A stretch of DNA of 64,000 nucleotides from Leuconostoc carnosum (GCF_014207505.1 NZ_JACHGL010000006.1:62001-126000); one strand, 5' to 3'; numbered from the stretch's first letter, positions 31,510-40,519 are shown. The notes: generated by a model from the sequence alone, not told the origin. Numbers and translations are program-made.

Positions 31510-32841
31510 TCATAATTGTGCCCATGTTGCGGCACCTATTGATGGGAATAAGTGAATTAGTCGTTCAATTTCAGCCGATCCAAATTTAAATTCGATCGCT
31601 GGCAACAAGGAATTAACGACATTTTCAGCTTGCTCACTGACTTCGGTAACACCAATCAAATGATGTTGTTGATCAAAAATTAATGTGTTATCTGCGATTG
31701 CTTCATTGTCTACTTGACGATACCAATCTTTTGTTAAATCTGTTTGCTGCACAGTATAACCATTGTGTTCCGCATCTTGCGCCAACATGCCCGCCTGTGC
31801 GATTCTTGGTGAGGTAAAGACAACTGAAGGCACAACAGGATACTGAATTGGTGCTGTTGTTTGACCAGAAAACTGTTTGAAAAGATACGTTGATTCAAAG
31901 ATTGCTGTTGGGGTCAATTTGGGTTGTGTTTTATCAATGACATCTCCTGATGCATAAATATTATCAATATTTGTCTGTAAATGATCATTTACAACAACAC
32001 CTGAGTCATTGTACTTCAAACCGATTTTTTCTAACCCAATATTGTCAACATTTGGTATCCGACCCGAAGCATCTAACACCCAATCAACTGTCAACAACTG
32101 ATCATCACTATATTTTACTTGAATTTGTTTACCATCTTGTTCAAACGCTGTAACATCAGCATTTGAAATAAATTTAACCCCACGATGCTTTAAGTCAGTC
32201 ACAACCTTATCAACGTACGGTGCATAAAATTGTCGTAATACTCGTTCACCATGCATTAACACCGTGATATCAGCACCTGCTGCGTTAGCAATTGTTGCAA
32301 ATTCCATACTAATGTAACCGGATCCGATAATAACTATTTTTTTAGGCAAAGTAGTCAAATCCATAAAATCACGACTATCATGAGCCAAATCAGCGCCCGG
32401 AATATCAAGGCGATGTGGTCGTAGCCCAGTCGAAATGACAATTTTATCAGCAGTTATTGACCGACCATCAACAGTAATTGTATGATTATCTTCAAACATA
32501 CCATGTCCGTGAATCACATCGATCCCTGAATCATTTAATAAGCCACCAATCATATCTGGTAATTCTTTGATGACCGCTTCTTTATGTGCCTCATTTTGAG
32601 TCCAATTAATGGTCAGGTTTCCTTCAACAATCCCAGATAATCGTTCTGCTGTTCGTGTCAATTCCACTGGTGCATCGAGCGTGATTTTGGCATTACAACC
32701 ATAATTAGGACACGTCCCACCAATCATATCAGCTTCGATAACACCTACTTTAGCGCCTGACTGTGCTAGTGGCATTGCCCCATCAAATGTGCCATGCCCA
32801 CTACCAAGATATAAAACATCGTAATCATATTGACTTGTCAT
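31510..32841 (-). CDS. FAD-dependent pyridine-nucleotide disulfide oxidoreductase, atypical C-terminus
   Basis: This 443-residue flavoprotein of the glutathione/mercuric reductase group has a FAD motif at the N-terminus (VLYLGSGHGTFDGAM). The redox-active pair is in GGTCPNYGCNAK (about 42-53), the NAD(P)H motif is IIGSGYISMEFA (about 168) and the second FAD motif is IYASGDVIDKTQPKLTP. The C-terminal HxHPTxxE of the dimer interface reads IHLFPSIGAAT, so the usual catalytic His and Glu are Phe and Ala. Classical glutathione reductase activity is therefore doubtful. It is a single gene with its own terminator. Confidence 0.85.
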   Translation of the reverse strand: MTSQYDYDVLYLGSGHGTFDGAMPLAQSGAKVGVIEADMIGGTCPNYGCNAKITLDAPVELTRTAERLSGIVEGNLTINWTQNEAHKEAVIKELPDMIGGLLNDSGIDVIHGHGMFEDNHTITVDGRSITADKIVISTGLRPHRLDIPGADLAHDSRDFMDLTTLPKKIVIIGSGYISMEFATIANAAGADITVLMHGERVLRQFYAPYVDKVVTDLKHRGVKFISNADVTAFEQDGKQIQVKYSDDQLLTVDWVLDASGRIPNVDNIGLEKIGLKYNDSGVVVNDHLQTNIDNIYASGDVIDKTQPKLTPTAIFESTYLFKQFSGQTTAPIQYPVVPSVVFTSPRIAQAGMLAQDAEHNGYTVQQTDLTKDWYRQVDNEAIADNTLIFDQQHHLIGVTEVSEQAENVVNSLLPAIEFKFGSAEIERLIHLFPSIGAATWAQL

Positions 32842-32962
32842 TAACTAACCTCCTAATGGCATACTAAGAATTTGCGCTAAGCACAAACTTGCTTAGCGCT
32901 TACATTACCTATAGTATAAACCGTTATTAGTGAAGTTACTAAAAATCAGCTTTCAAATAATT

Positions 32963-33262
32963 CTAACGCCCATCTTCGTCAATTTGATTAATCTTATTAA
33001 ATACATGAAATAGGTTTTCCATCTCGGTTAGTCGATATTTTTTTGAGTTACGATCATAAATAATTTCTGATTGCACTGGTTCACCGACCTGTAAGTCATG
33101 CAAAAAAGTACGAATTTCTGAAATATCACGCTGCACTGTTTTGCGTCCGATAAAAAACATATCTTCTATTTCTTCAATTGATAACGCACGTCGGCTAATT
33201 AATGCTGAATATAATCGCAAAATACGTTGCTTGTCATTAAATACTGTTTTACGTGCTGCCAT
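32963..33262 (-). CDS. Small HTH (DeoR/HTH_11-like) regulator
   Basis: This 99-residue protein is almost only a winged helix-turn-helix (RILRLYSALISRRALSIEEIEDMF, recognition helix GRKTVQRDISEIRTFL), like the N-terminal domain of YafY/DeoR regulators, with no WYL or sugar domain after it. The C-terminal 35 residues are polar. It could bind DNA as a dimer without an effector domain. It is divergent from the small gene pair at 33360-34258, which it may regulate. Confidence 0.75.
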   Translation of the reverse strand: MAARKTVFNDKQRILRLYSALISRRALSIEEIEDMFFIGRKTVQRDISEIRTFLHDLQVGEPVQSEIIYDRNSKKYRLTEMENLFHVFNKINQIDEDGR

Positions 33263-33359
33263 GATTTTCCTCAGTTTTAAAAGTTAAATTTATTGTACCA
33301 AATAAAACAAATGTTCGGTACAATAAAGTTATAAATATTTTTCAAGAAAGGTGAAAAGC

Positions 33360-33749
33360 ATGTCGCTATTTCATTTATTTAAAAAAAAGCCAAAAACTAC
33401 TGTGACAAAAAAGGCATCACCTATTGAAGATGAACCAATTACTTGGGAAAACACAACAGACCCTAATGTGTTTTTCAAAGGTTATCATCAAGCGATTGCT
33501 GACTTAGAGAATAATGAACAGGTAGCGGCGGCCGAAACATTACGTGCCAACGCGCCTGCCCTGCAGAAAGCATTTATCGACCGTTTTGAGGTAGCTACCA
33601 CACAACAAATTAGCGCCATAACTGACATTGATCAACGGACTGAAGCTATTATTACCGCCATCAAGGCCATTCGTGTTTATAATAAAGAAATGACAATCGA
33701 TGTGCGCGCACACCTTGCACAAACAAAGAAAGATTTGATAGGAGAATAA
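33360..33749 (+). CDS. Hypothetical helical protein
   Basis: This 129-residue, Lys-rich and mostly helical protein has no signal peptide or family that I recognise. The start is ATG (MSLFHLFKKK) with AAAGG upstream; an in-frame GTG three codons earlier overlaps the site. The C-terminal half (IDQRTEAIITAIKAIRVYNKEMTI) looks amphipathic. It is co-transcribed with the PEBP gene two bases downstream. Confidence 0.65.
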   Translation: MSLFHLFKKKPKTTVTKKASPIEDEPITWENTTDPNVFFKGYHQAIADLENNEQVAAAETLRANAPALQKAFIDRFEVATTQQISAITDIDQRTEAIITAIKAIRVYNKEMTIDVRAHLAQTKKDLIGE

Positions 33750-33751
33750 TT

Positions 33752-34258
33752 ATGGAACTTCATGTTGAATTAGATAATGACCTACTGCCTGATAAATATG
33801 CCAAATATGCACCAATTGATTATCGTACAAATGATATGCCAACGGTTAATTTTCCAGTAATAATCACAGATATTCCGGCAGGAACTCAATCATTATCAGT
33901 GAGCCTCATTGACTACGATGCAGTACCAGTGACTGGTTTTCCTTGGATTCACTGGTTAGCAGCTAATTTACCTGTCGCCAATATTCCAGAAAATTTGCGA
34001 GCCAGTGGCCATGCCGTATCTGGTACTAATTCTACTTGGCACATGGTACAAACAACAAACGAAACAGCCAATCCTGACATTAATCAGGCTTACATTGGCC
34101 CTATGCCACCAGACAAAACGCACAACTACACACTGACTGTATTTGCACTCGATACTAAACTTAACATTCAAGACGGTTTCTTCTTGAATGAATTACGTAC
34201 AAAAAGTAATGGTCATGTTTTATCCATTGCAATGGTAGAATTGCCTGCACGTGCCTAA
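33752..34258 (+). CDS. PEBP (YbhB/YbcL, Raf-kinase-inhibitor-like) family protein
   Basis: This 168-residue phosphatidylethanolamine-binding-fold protein carries the ligand-pocket motifs SLIDYDAVPVTGFPWIHWL (about 50-68, DxDxP-GxxxxHW) and PPDKTHNYTLTVFALD (about 114-129, the HxY/F motif). Bacterial members are small cytosolic proteins of uncertain function. GGAGAAT precedes the ATG, and the stop lies within the left arm of a terminator. Confidence 0.9.
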   Translation: MELHVELDNDLLPDKYAKYAPIDYRTNDMPTVNFPVIITDIPAGTQSLSVSLIDYDAVPVTGFPWIHWLAANLPVANIPENLRASGHAVSGTNSTWHMVQTTNETANPDINQAYIGPMPPDKTHNYTLTVFALDTKLNIQDGFFLNELRTKSNGHVLSIAMVELPARA

Positions 34259-34281
34259 CACTTCTTCGGAAGTGTTTTTTT
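34258..34281 (+). terminator. Terminator of the PEBP gene
   Basis: ACACTTC-TTCG-GAAGTGT with a stable UUCG tetraloop and a T-run. Confidence 0.9.
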
Positions 34282-34286
34282 CTGAT

Positions 34287-34796
34287 CTAAAAATGAATTA
34301 CCCAAACATTTTTTACTAGGTTTATTGCCCACGTTAGAATAAACATATGAGCAACCACACCAGCTAATCCAAAATAAACAATACGTCGATCAGTACGTAT
34401 AATCACTGTAGCAATGAACTCACGGTAATGATGTAATATTGCTAATACAATGGCTGATATCATAAAACTCATAACCAGCTTTCCGCCATAAAAAACATGG
34501 CCCCTCAATACATTAAAAATAGGTTCACTCAAACTTAATAACATAAAAGCCATTACTGCTAACCAATATTGTTTTAATAGGGTAAACAAATTCATATCAG
34601 GTATTTCTAATAAGGTATTAACAACCAAATCATGTGCATCCCCAAAAATAACTTTCGCATCATGGCCATTACGCTGTGCATCCAATATATCTCGTAAAAT
34701 ATCTAATAACATGGTTTCCACCAACTGATCTGACTTTAACGCTCCTTGCATACGTCCATAAATAACAACTTGTTCATAATACGCAGTATTAATCAT
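34287..34796 (-). CDS. Membrane protein paired with PadR
   Basis: This 169-residue protein has a soluble N-terminal helical part (about 1-75) resembling the HAAS/DUF1700-type domains found beside PadR regulators. Three or four hydrophobic segments follow (YWLAVMAFMLLSLSEPIF, LVMSFMISAIVLAIL, VYFGLAGVVAHMFILTWAINL). The gene starts 22 bases after the PadR stop and is co-transcribed with it. A signalling or stress role is inferred from context only. Confidence 0.65.
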   Translation of the reverse strand: MINTAYYEQVVIYGRMQGALKSDQLVETMLLDILRDILDAQRNGHDAKVIFGDAHDLVVNTLLEIPDMNLFTLLKQYWLAVMAFMLLSLSEPIFNVLRGHVFYGGKLVMSFMISAIVLAILHHYREFIATVIIRTDRRIVYFGLAGVVAHMFILTWAINLVKNVWVIHF

Positions 34797-34818
34797 GTTC
34801 AGCTACTTTTGTAACTCA

Positions 34819-35166
34819 TTATTTTCCCCAATAACGTCTTTGATTCTCATCAATTAATCCCTCCATATTTTGCTTTAATCGCGACCACGTTTCAATAAAT
34901 AACTGCAAATATATTCTACCTTCAGCTGTTATTTTAAAATATTTTCGTGCTGGTCCTTCGGGTGATTTTCTCATTTCACCGACAATATATCCTTCGCGTT
35001 GTAATTTTTGTAACGCGGGATAGATTGTGCCATCAGATACCGTATCAAATCCCGATTCCTGTAACCTTTGGTTTAAGACATACCCATACAATTCTTCACG
35101 AGAAATGATGAGTAACATGGCACCCTCTAATGTGCCTTTTAATAGTTGCGTATTCAATTTTGACAC
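34819..35166 (-). CDS. PadR-family regulator (short type)
   Basis: This 115-residue regulator consists of the winged helix (LEGAMLLIISREELYGYVLNQRL, DGTIYPALQKLQREGYI) plus one C-terminal helix (IYLQLFIETWSRLKQNMEGLI) for dimerisation, as in the LmrR-like short PadR group. The start is GTG with AGGAGG six bases upstream. It likely represses itself and the adjacent membrane gene through the inverted repeat upstream. Confidence 0.9.
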   Translation of the reverse strand: MSKLNTQLLKGTLEGAMLLIISREELYGYVLNQRLQESGFDTVSDGTIYPALQKLQREGYIVGEMRKSPEGPARKYFKITAEGRIYLQLFIETWSRLKQNMEGLIDENQRRYWGK

Positions 35167-35178
35167 ATGTCGCCTCCT

Positions 35179-35240
35179 AACTTGTAAAACAATATAGCTA
35201 TCAAAAATAGTTTAACATCAACTACCTCGTTTTACAAGTT
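35179..35240. promoter_or_regulatory. Inverted repeat upstream of padR
   Basis: AACTTGTAAAAC (35179-35190) and its exact complement GTTTTACAAGTT (35229-35240) bracket the padR promoter region, spaced 38 bases apart. They are candidate paired PadR half-operators. Confidence 0.55.
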
Positions 35241-35316
35241 AGTAAATTAATGTATTTATATACATTAATTTACTAATATTCATGTTAATAATGCATATTA
35301 ATTGTATTTTAATGCA
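35239..35316 (+). promoter_or_regulatory. ARG-box-like sites before argC
   Basis: A 16-bp perfect inverted repeat (35239-35254 with 35261-35276) is centred on TGTATTTATATACA, and TGTATTTTAATGCA lies at 35303-35316. Both fit the ArgR/AhrC pattern TGnAT-W4-ATnCA and are spaced about five helical turns apart, as expected for arginine repression of argCJBD. Confidence 0.6.
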
Positions 35317-35361
35317 CAAGAGTTTAATATTTATAACATCATATGAACGAGGAGAACCAGC

Positions 35362-36402
35362 ATGAACAAAAAAATAATTAATGTTGCCATTATTGGTATT
35401 ACAGGTTATGGTGGTCTTGAATTGCTGCGATTATTGTACAATCATCCTGCTGTTCATGTTGTATCAATTCACAATACGTCAGATCATGCAGAAGAGATTA
35501 GTACAACATATCCTCATCTTAAATCAATGTATAATTTAACACCAATACCAGTTGACCCTTTGCATATTATGCAATCTGCTGATGTCGTATTCTTCTCTAC
35601 TTCTAGTGGCGTCAGCAAAGATATGGCGCAACCATTCATTGAAGCTAATTTTCCAGTCATTGATCTATCCGGAGATTTCCGACTCAATGCATCTGAATAT
35701 GCCACTTGGTACAAGAAAACACCAGCCCCACAACACTTACTTGACCAAGCTAAATATAGCTTAGCTGATTTTTATCAAAATGATAGCCACTATATTGCTA
35801 ATCCTGGCTGTTATGCGACAGCAACATTGCTTGCTTTAGCGCCTCTCGCTCAGCAAGGTTTGTTGGATGAAGAAAATATCATTATCGATGCCAAAAGCGG
35901 TATGTCTGGTGCTGGTAAATCATTGACAACCAGTAGCCACTTTATCAATGTTAATGAAAATTTCACAATGTATAAAGCAAACCATCACCAACACATCCCC
36001 GAAATCACGCAACAGTTGAAGCAGTGGCAACCAAATATTAACCATATTCAATTTACGACATCGTTACTTCCCATTAATCGCGGTATCTTTGTCAGTGCCT
36101 ATGTCAAACTCCATAGCGAGTTATCGGCTGACTCACTACAAAAAATATATGAAGATACTTATCAAAATAAACCTTTTATTCGTGTCATGACGCAAGATCA
36201 ATTACCCAATATTAAACAAGTAATTGGCACAAATTTTGCAGATATTGGCTTAACATACAATCCTGACACCAAATACCTCACAATCATTAGTGTCATCGAC
36301 AATATGGTGAAAGGTGCTGCAGGTCAAGCTATTCAAAATATGAACCACTTATTTGATTTAGATGAAACGACTGGTCTAGAACTCATCGCACAATACGCCT
36401 AA
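35362..36402 (+). CDS. argC: N-acetyl-gamma-glutamyl-phosphate reductase
   Basis: This 346-residue enzyme makes N-acetylglutamate semialdehyde with NADPH, the third step of ornithine synthesis. The N-terminal Rossmann motif is AIIGITGYGGLELLRLL, and the active-site Cys lies in YIANPGCYATATLLALAPL (about 150). The His-containing dimer-interface stretch is KANHHQHIPEI. ACGAGGAG precedes the ATG. It is the first gene of argCJBD behind ARG-box-like operators. Confidence 0.96.
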   Translation: MNKKIINVAIIGITGYGGLELLRLLYNHPAVHVVSIHNTSDHAEEISTTYPHLKSMYNLTPIPVDPLHIMQSADVVFFSTSSGVSKDMAQPFIEANFPVIDLSGDFRLNASEYATWYKKTPAPQHLLDQAKYSLADFYQNDSHYIANPGCYATATLLALAPLAQQGLLDEENIIIDAKSGMSGAGKSLTTSSHFINVNENFTMYKANHHQHIPEITQQLKQWQPNINHIQFTTSLLPINRGIFVSAYVKLHSELSADSLQKIYEDTYQNKPFIRVMTQDQLPNIKQVIGTNFADIGLTYNPDTKYLTIISVIDNMVKGAAGQAIQNMNHLFDLDETTGLELIAQYA

Positions 36403-36424
36403 ACAAAACTTACAAGGAAGAACT

Positions 36425-37639
36425 ATGACAGAATTACTTTCAAAAATAACACAGTTAGATAGTGCTAATATAGCAAAACCCATCGGTTTTCACGCCGATG
36501 GTCAACATGTTGGCCTAAAACATAAATCAAAAGATCTTGGCTGGATTTTCAGTGATGTACCTGCAGCGGTAGCAGGCGTATTTACCACCAACCAAGTACA
36601 GGCAGCACCCATAAAACTTGATAAAGAAACGATTAAAGATGGTCTGTTGCAAGCAATTATTGTCAATTCTGGCAATGCTAATGCCGTAACTGGCAAAATT
36701 GGTCATCAACATGCTAAGACAATGCAACAGACAGCAGCTGATAGTCTCAACATTGATCCTAACCTCGTTGCTGTGGCTTCAACTGGTATTATTGGACAAG
36801 TTTTACCCATTGATAAAGTAGTTAATGGCATACATCAGCTCCATATCGCTGGTGATTCAAAAGCTTTCGCACATGCCATTATGACAACCGATACCGTTGA
36901 AAAATCAATTACAATTCAAAGCCAAATTGATGGTCATACTGTGACAATGAGTGGTGTTGCCAAAGGATCTGGTATGTTGCATCCAAATATGGCTACTATG
37001 CTTGGTTTCATTACCACAGACGCTAGTATCTCGCCTGTCCTACTTCAAAAAGCCTTATCCGAAGATGTTGAAACGAGTTTCAACCAGATTACAATCGATG
37101 GTGATACGAGTACCAACGACACCGTGCTAGTTATGGCTAACGGACAAGCTGGGCATGACAAAATCACAACTGCATCATCAACCTATGATCATTTTAAAAC
37201 AATGTTACATACAGTTACCACAGCCTTGTCTATTGGTATTGCCAGCGATGGTGAAGGTGCAACTAAGCTGCTTGCCGTGACCGTCAAAAACAGCGAATCA
37301 TCATTAGATGCACGTATGGTAGCTAAAAAAGTTGTTGGCTCTTCGTTAGTGAAGACAGCAATGTTTGGTAAGGATCCTAACTGGGGACGAATTATTGCTG
37401 CTATTGGCGCAAGTGATGTAACCGTTGATCCTGATATTATTGATATATCACTTAATACGATCCCCGTCATGACCGACGGTGCACCAACAGATTTTAATCA
37501 AGAAGCTATAACAGAAGCCCTTGAACAGAAAAAAATCGCAATTGACATTGATTTGCATAATGGCTCAGCTTCTGGTCAAGCTTGGGGTTCTGACCTCACT
37601 TATGATTATGTTAAAATCAATGCCTTGTACTCAACATAA
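36425..37639 (+). CDS. argJ: Ornithine acetyltransferase (ArgJ)
   Basis: This 404-residue autoprocessing enzyme recycles acetyl from N-acetylornithine to glutamate. The self-cleavage site is in KGSGMLHPNMATMLGFI, where the Ala-Thr bond (about residues 191-192) is cut and Thr becomes the nucleophile. If bifunctional it also does the first step with acetyl-CoA, which would fit the absence of argA here. Twenty-two bases separate it from argC. Confidence 0.95.
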   Translation: MTELLSKITQLDSANIAKPIGFHADGQHVGLKHKSKDLGWIFSDVPAAVAGVFTTNQVQAAPIKLDKETIKDGLLQAIIVNSGNANAVTGKIGHQHAKTMQQTAADSLNIDPNLVAVASTGIIGQVLPIDKVVNGIHQLHIAGDSKAFAHAIMTTDTVEKSITIQSQIDGHTVTMSGVAKGSGMLHPNMATMLGFITTDASISPVLLQKALSEDVETSFNQITIDGDTSTNDTVLVMANGQAGHDKITTASSTYDHFKTMLHTVTTALSIGIASDGEGATKLLAVTVKNSESSLDARMVAKKVVGSSLVKTAMFGKDPNWGRIIAAIGASDVTVDPDIIDISLNTIPVMTDGAPTDFNQEAITEALEQKKIAIDIDLHNGSASGQAWGSDLTYDYVKINALYST

Positions 37640-37674
37640 ACAATAATTAGACATATAGAAACACGGAGGCTTGC

Positions 37675-38415
37675 ATGATGACTAAAAAAATGATTATTAA
37701 AATTGGTGGTTCAACGACAACACAACTGACACCTGCTTTTTTTGATACACTCAAGCATTGGCAAAAACTCGGCTATCAAATTGCCATTGTCCATGGTGGT
37801 GGAAACATCATTTCAGATCTCATGTCACAGCTCAATGAACCAGTAGAAAAAATTAATGGTATCCGTTTCACCACACAAAAAGGTATTGATATCACTAAAA
37901 TGGCCTTACTTGGCCAAGTACAGCCCTCACTGATTGAATCTTTCCGCCAAAATGGTGTACCAGCTATTGGCCTCAATGCTGGTAGCAATCAGCTATTAAC
38001 TGGCCATGTGTTAGATCAAGACACTTATGGCTACGTTGGCACCATTCACCAAGTCAATACCCAACTCATTCAAAAAATGTGGCAACAAAATTTAATACCA
38101 ATCATTGCCCCATTAGCTATTACCAACGAAGGCCAATGGTTAAATGTCAACGCTGATACTGCTGCTAGTGCGATTGCCAAATATTTAAAGGCTGACAAAC
38201 TGTACTTACTCACAGACGTTTCTGGTATCAAAGTAAGTGGCAATATTTTGCAACAACTAACACCAAAGATGGCCTTGGAACTAAAAAAATCACATATCAT
38301 CACTGGTGGTATGATTCCCAAAGTCAATAGTGCGCTTCATGCCGTACAGCTAGGGGTTCATCATGTTCACATTACTGACACCGTAACGCAACCAGGTACG
38401 GTTGTCACTTTATAA
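37675..38415 (+). CDS. argB: Acetylglutamate kinase
   Basis: This 246-residue kinase phosphorylates N-acetylglutamate. The amino-acid-kinase fold is shown by IKIGGSTT (about 8-15), IAIVHGGGNIISDLM (about 38-52, glycine-rich substrate loop), NVNADTAASAIAKYLKADKLYLLTDVSG (about 157-185) and GGMIPKV (about 211). It lacks the extra N-terminal helix linked to arginine feedback inhibition, as expected for an ArgJ pathway. GGAGG lies five bases before the ATG; a second ATG follows directly. Confidence 0.95.
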   Translation: MMTKKMIIKIGGSTTTQLTPAFFDTLKHWQKLGYQIAIVHGGGNIISDLMSQLNEPVEKINGIRFTTQKGIDITKMALLGQVQPSLIESFRQNGVPAIGLNAGSNQLLTGHVLDQDTYGYVGTIHQVNTQLIQKMWQQNLIPIIAPLAITNEGQWLNVNADTAASAIAKYLKADKLYLLTDVSGIKVSGNILQQLTPKMALELKKSHIITGGMIPKVNSALHAVQLGVHHVHITDTVTQPGTVVTL

Positions 38416-38439
38416 TCATATTTTACAGGGAGAATATTC

Positions 38440-39561
38440 ATGCCACTATTTCCAAATTATCATCGTGCACCAGTAACTTTTATCCAAGCCAATAATGCAA
38501 CTTGGGTGGACGATAAAAACCAATCGTATAGCGATTTATCCAGCGGTATCGGTGTTTACAATGTCGGTGCATGTCACCCACAAGTTGAATCAGCTCTTGT
38601 CGAACAAGCTCACCATCTTTGGCACGTACCTAATTTATATCAAAATCCGTTGCAAGAAACAGTCGCACAAAAACTTGGTGGTGATATATACACCGCCTAT
38701 TTTGCTAATTCAGGTGCTGAGGCTAACGAGGCAGCAATTAAATTAGCTCGTCTCGCAACTGGTAAATCAACGATTATTTCTTTTACCAACTCTTTCCATG
38801 GACGGACATATGCTGCTATGGCTGCTACTGGTCAAGATAGTATCCATGCTGGTATGCCTATGCTTACTGGGTTTGAATATGCCAAATTCAACGATATTAA
38901 TAGTGTCAAATCACTACTTAATGATGACGTCGCAGCGATTATGCTTGAACTTGTTCAAGGTGAAGGCGGCGTCATTCCAGCTGAACAAGCATTCATTGAT
39001 GAATTAATTGCCCTCGCCCACCAACAACATATTTTAGTGATTATCGATGAAGTACAAACAGGCATGGGCCGTACTGGAAAAAAATTTGCTTTTGAGCATT
39101 TTGGATTTGAACCAGATATTTTTACAAGTGCTAAAGGACTAGCCAATGGTATCCCTGTGGGTGCTATGTTAGCCAAAAATGAACTAGCCCCAGCATTAGC
39201 CTATGGCACACATGGCTCAACATTTGGTGGTAATCCGCTAGCTATGGCAGCAGCCAGTGCTACGCTAACCGTCTTAGATGGTGTACTTAATGATATTGAT
39301 GATAAAATTAAACATTTTTGGCTAAAGTTAGATGAATTTCGGCAACTTCCGACAGTAAAAGAAGTCCGTGGCCTAGGAATGATGGCCGGCATTACATTAA
39401 ATATCCCTGTGAATGATGTTGTATCTGAACTACTAAAAGCACATATTATTGTACTGTCAGCAGGAAATAACACTTTACGTCTGTTACCTCCATTAACCAT
39501 CAGTACAGAACAATTAACAGATTCACTAGAGAAAATAAAATATTATCTTCTTAAAAAATAA
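38440..39561 (+). CDS. argD: Acetylornithine aminotransferase
   Basis: This 373-residue PLP enzyme transfers amino from glutamate to acetylglutamate semialdehyde. Fold-I class III landmarks are YFANSGAEANEAAIKLAR (about 87), SFHGRTYAAMAATG, IIDEVQTGMGRTGK (about 201) and the PLP lysine in TSAKGLANGIPVGAM (about 229-243). It is the last gene of argCJBD. argF and carbamoyl-phosphate genes are not in the window, so ornithine must be finished elsewhere. No clear terminator precedes the tRNA promoter. Confidence 0.95.
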   Translation: MPLFPNYHRAPVTFIQANNATWVDDKNQSYSDLSSGIGVYNVGACHPQVESALVEQAHHLWHVPNLYQNPLQETVAQKLGGDIYTAYFANSGAEANEAAIKLARLATGKSTIISFTNSFHGRTYAAMAATGQDSIHAGMPMLTGFEYAKFNDINSVKSLLNDDVAAIMLELVQGEGGVIPAEQAFIDELIALAHQQHILVIIDEVQTGMGRTGKKFAFEHFGFEPDIFTSAKGLANGIPVGAMLAKNELAPALAYGTHGSTFGGNPLAMAAASATLTVLDGVLNDIDDKIKHFWLKLDEFRQLPTVKEVRGLGMMAGITLNIPVNDVVSELLKAHIIVLSAGNNTLRLLPPLTISTEQLTDSLEKIKYYLLKK

Positions 39562-39564
39562 GTA

Positions 39565-39593
39565 TTGACATTTTTTTCCAATCTTGGTATACT
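39565..39593 (+). promoter_or_regulatory. Promoter of tRNA-Asn
   Basis: TTGACA and TATACT with a 17-base spacer; the start site would be just before the mature tRNA. Confidence 0.8.
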
Positions 39594-39616
39594 GTAATAG
39601 TTGATTAGTTAACTAT

Positions 39617-39688
39617 TGCTCCATAGTTCAGTGGTAGAATAACGCACTGTTAATGCGCAGGTCCTTGGTTCGAATCCAAGTGGAGCAG
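39617..39688 (+). tRNA. tRNA-Asn (GUU)
   Basis: A full cloverleaf is visible: acceptor TGCTCCA / TGGAGCA, D arm GTTC...GAAT, anticodon stem ACGCA / TGCGC-type with anticodon GTT at 39649-39651, and T arm CTTGG-TTCGAAT-CCAAG. The discriminator is G. CCA is not encoded. It is a monocistronic tRNA with consensus promoter and terminator. Confidence 0.95.
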
Positions 39689-39691
39689 TAC

Positions 39692-39730
39692 AAAACATCG
39701 AAAACTTAAATGTTTTCGATGTTTTTATTT
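39692..39730 (+). terminator. Terminator of tRNA-Asn
   Basis: AAAACATCGAAAAC pairs with GTTTTCGATGTTTT, followed by T residues. Confidence 0.9.
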
Positions 39731-39815
39731 TATAATTTATCTCATACAAATACATAGAATTGGTTGACTAGATATTAATCAAGGTGTTACGCTATTACAA
39801 ACGGAGGTACATTAC

Positions 39816-40103
39816 ATGTTCGGTATACTTTTCTTTGCATTATTTGCAGTTTTATGGGTCATTTATCTTGTGTCACTTTTATTTGCAAGTACATTTGGCA
39901 TTATTCCAAGGCTCATATTGGCCATCATACTCATTCTAATTTTCAGTTTTATTATCAAAAACTTTTGGGCAATCGCTGGTGTCATCATCCTCATCTCACT
40001 TGCATTCTGGATCCGTTCAAAATTTATTCAACCACGTCAAAGCAAAGTTGATGACAGTATATTTGATGGCGATTTCGAAGAAATAAATAAAGACAAAAAA
40101 TAA
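39816..40103 (+). CDS. Small membrane protein, LiaI-like topology
   Basis: This 95-residue protein is mostly two or three adjacent hydrophobic helices (about 3-26 and 30-68) with a polar, acidic C-terminal tail (SKVDDSIFDGDFEEINKDKK). The topology recalls LiaI/DUF5668-type envelope-stress membrane proteins, but no motif proves it. GGAGG lies upstream of the ATG. The gene for the DNA glycosylase follows after 40 bases, possibly on the same transcript. Confidence 0.65.
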   Translation: MFGILFFALFAVLWVIYLVSLLFASTFGIIPRLILAIILILIFSFIIKNFWAIAGVIILISLAFWIRSKFIQPRQSKVDDSIFDGDFEEINKDKK

Positions 40104-40143
40104 TGTTGGCCTATCGCAAGCCTACGTGAGGAGAATAATAACC

Positions 40144-40518
40144 ATGCGTTTATGGCATGAAAATCTAATCAAACAGTTGCCTAGACAACAGCTATTAGGA
40201 CAACATCGTGAATGCTGTGCGCTACGTGGTAAAGGTTGGGGCAAACCGCATGCTACGGTGAATTATGTATTTGACCACTCACCCTTAAAATTGTATCAAT
40301 ACCACAAACTTGTGATAACAGAAATGCTATCACGCGACTATCAACCAGATCCATTGTGGCTGGAGCCCCTGTATCGTGGTAAACATACCCTACCTTACAC
40401 AACATTAGAATCGATTGTACCTACCCATCCGCTTTATCCTGAGCATAACGAGACCTACCTTGCAGACTGCTTAGAGAATCTCAGGCAGAAAAATATTTTC
40501 ATTGATCATGTGATATAA
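40144..40518 (+). CDS. Pyrimidine-dimer DNA glycosylase-like protein
   Basis: This 124-residue protein resembles the T4 endonuclease V-like family: MRLWHENLIKQLPRQQLLGQHRECCALRG at the N-terminus with Gln and Arg residues of the DNA-binding face, then GKGWGKPHATVNYVFDHSP. Such enzymes start base-excision repair of UV dimers; the N-terminal amine after Met removal is often the nucleophile. The ATG is preceded by GAGGAG; an in-frame GTG within that site is rejected. Terminator at 40520. Confidence 0.85.
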   Translation: MRLWHENLIKQLPRQQLLGQHRECCALRGKGWGKPHATVNYVFDHSPLKLYQYHKLVITEMLSRDYQPDPLWLEPLYRGKHTLPYTTLESIVPTHPLYPEHNETYLADCLENLRQKNIFIDHVI

Positions 40519-40519
40519 C

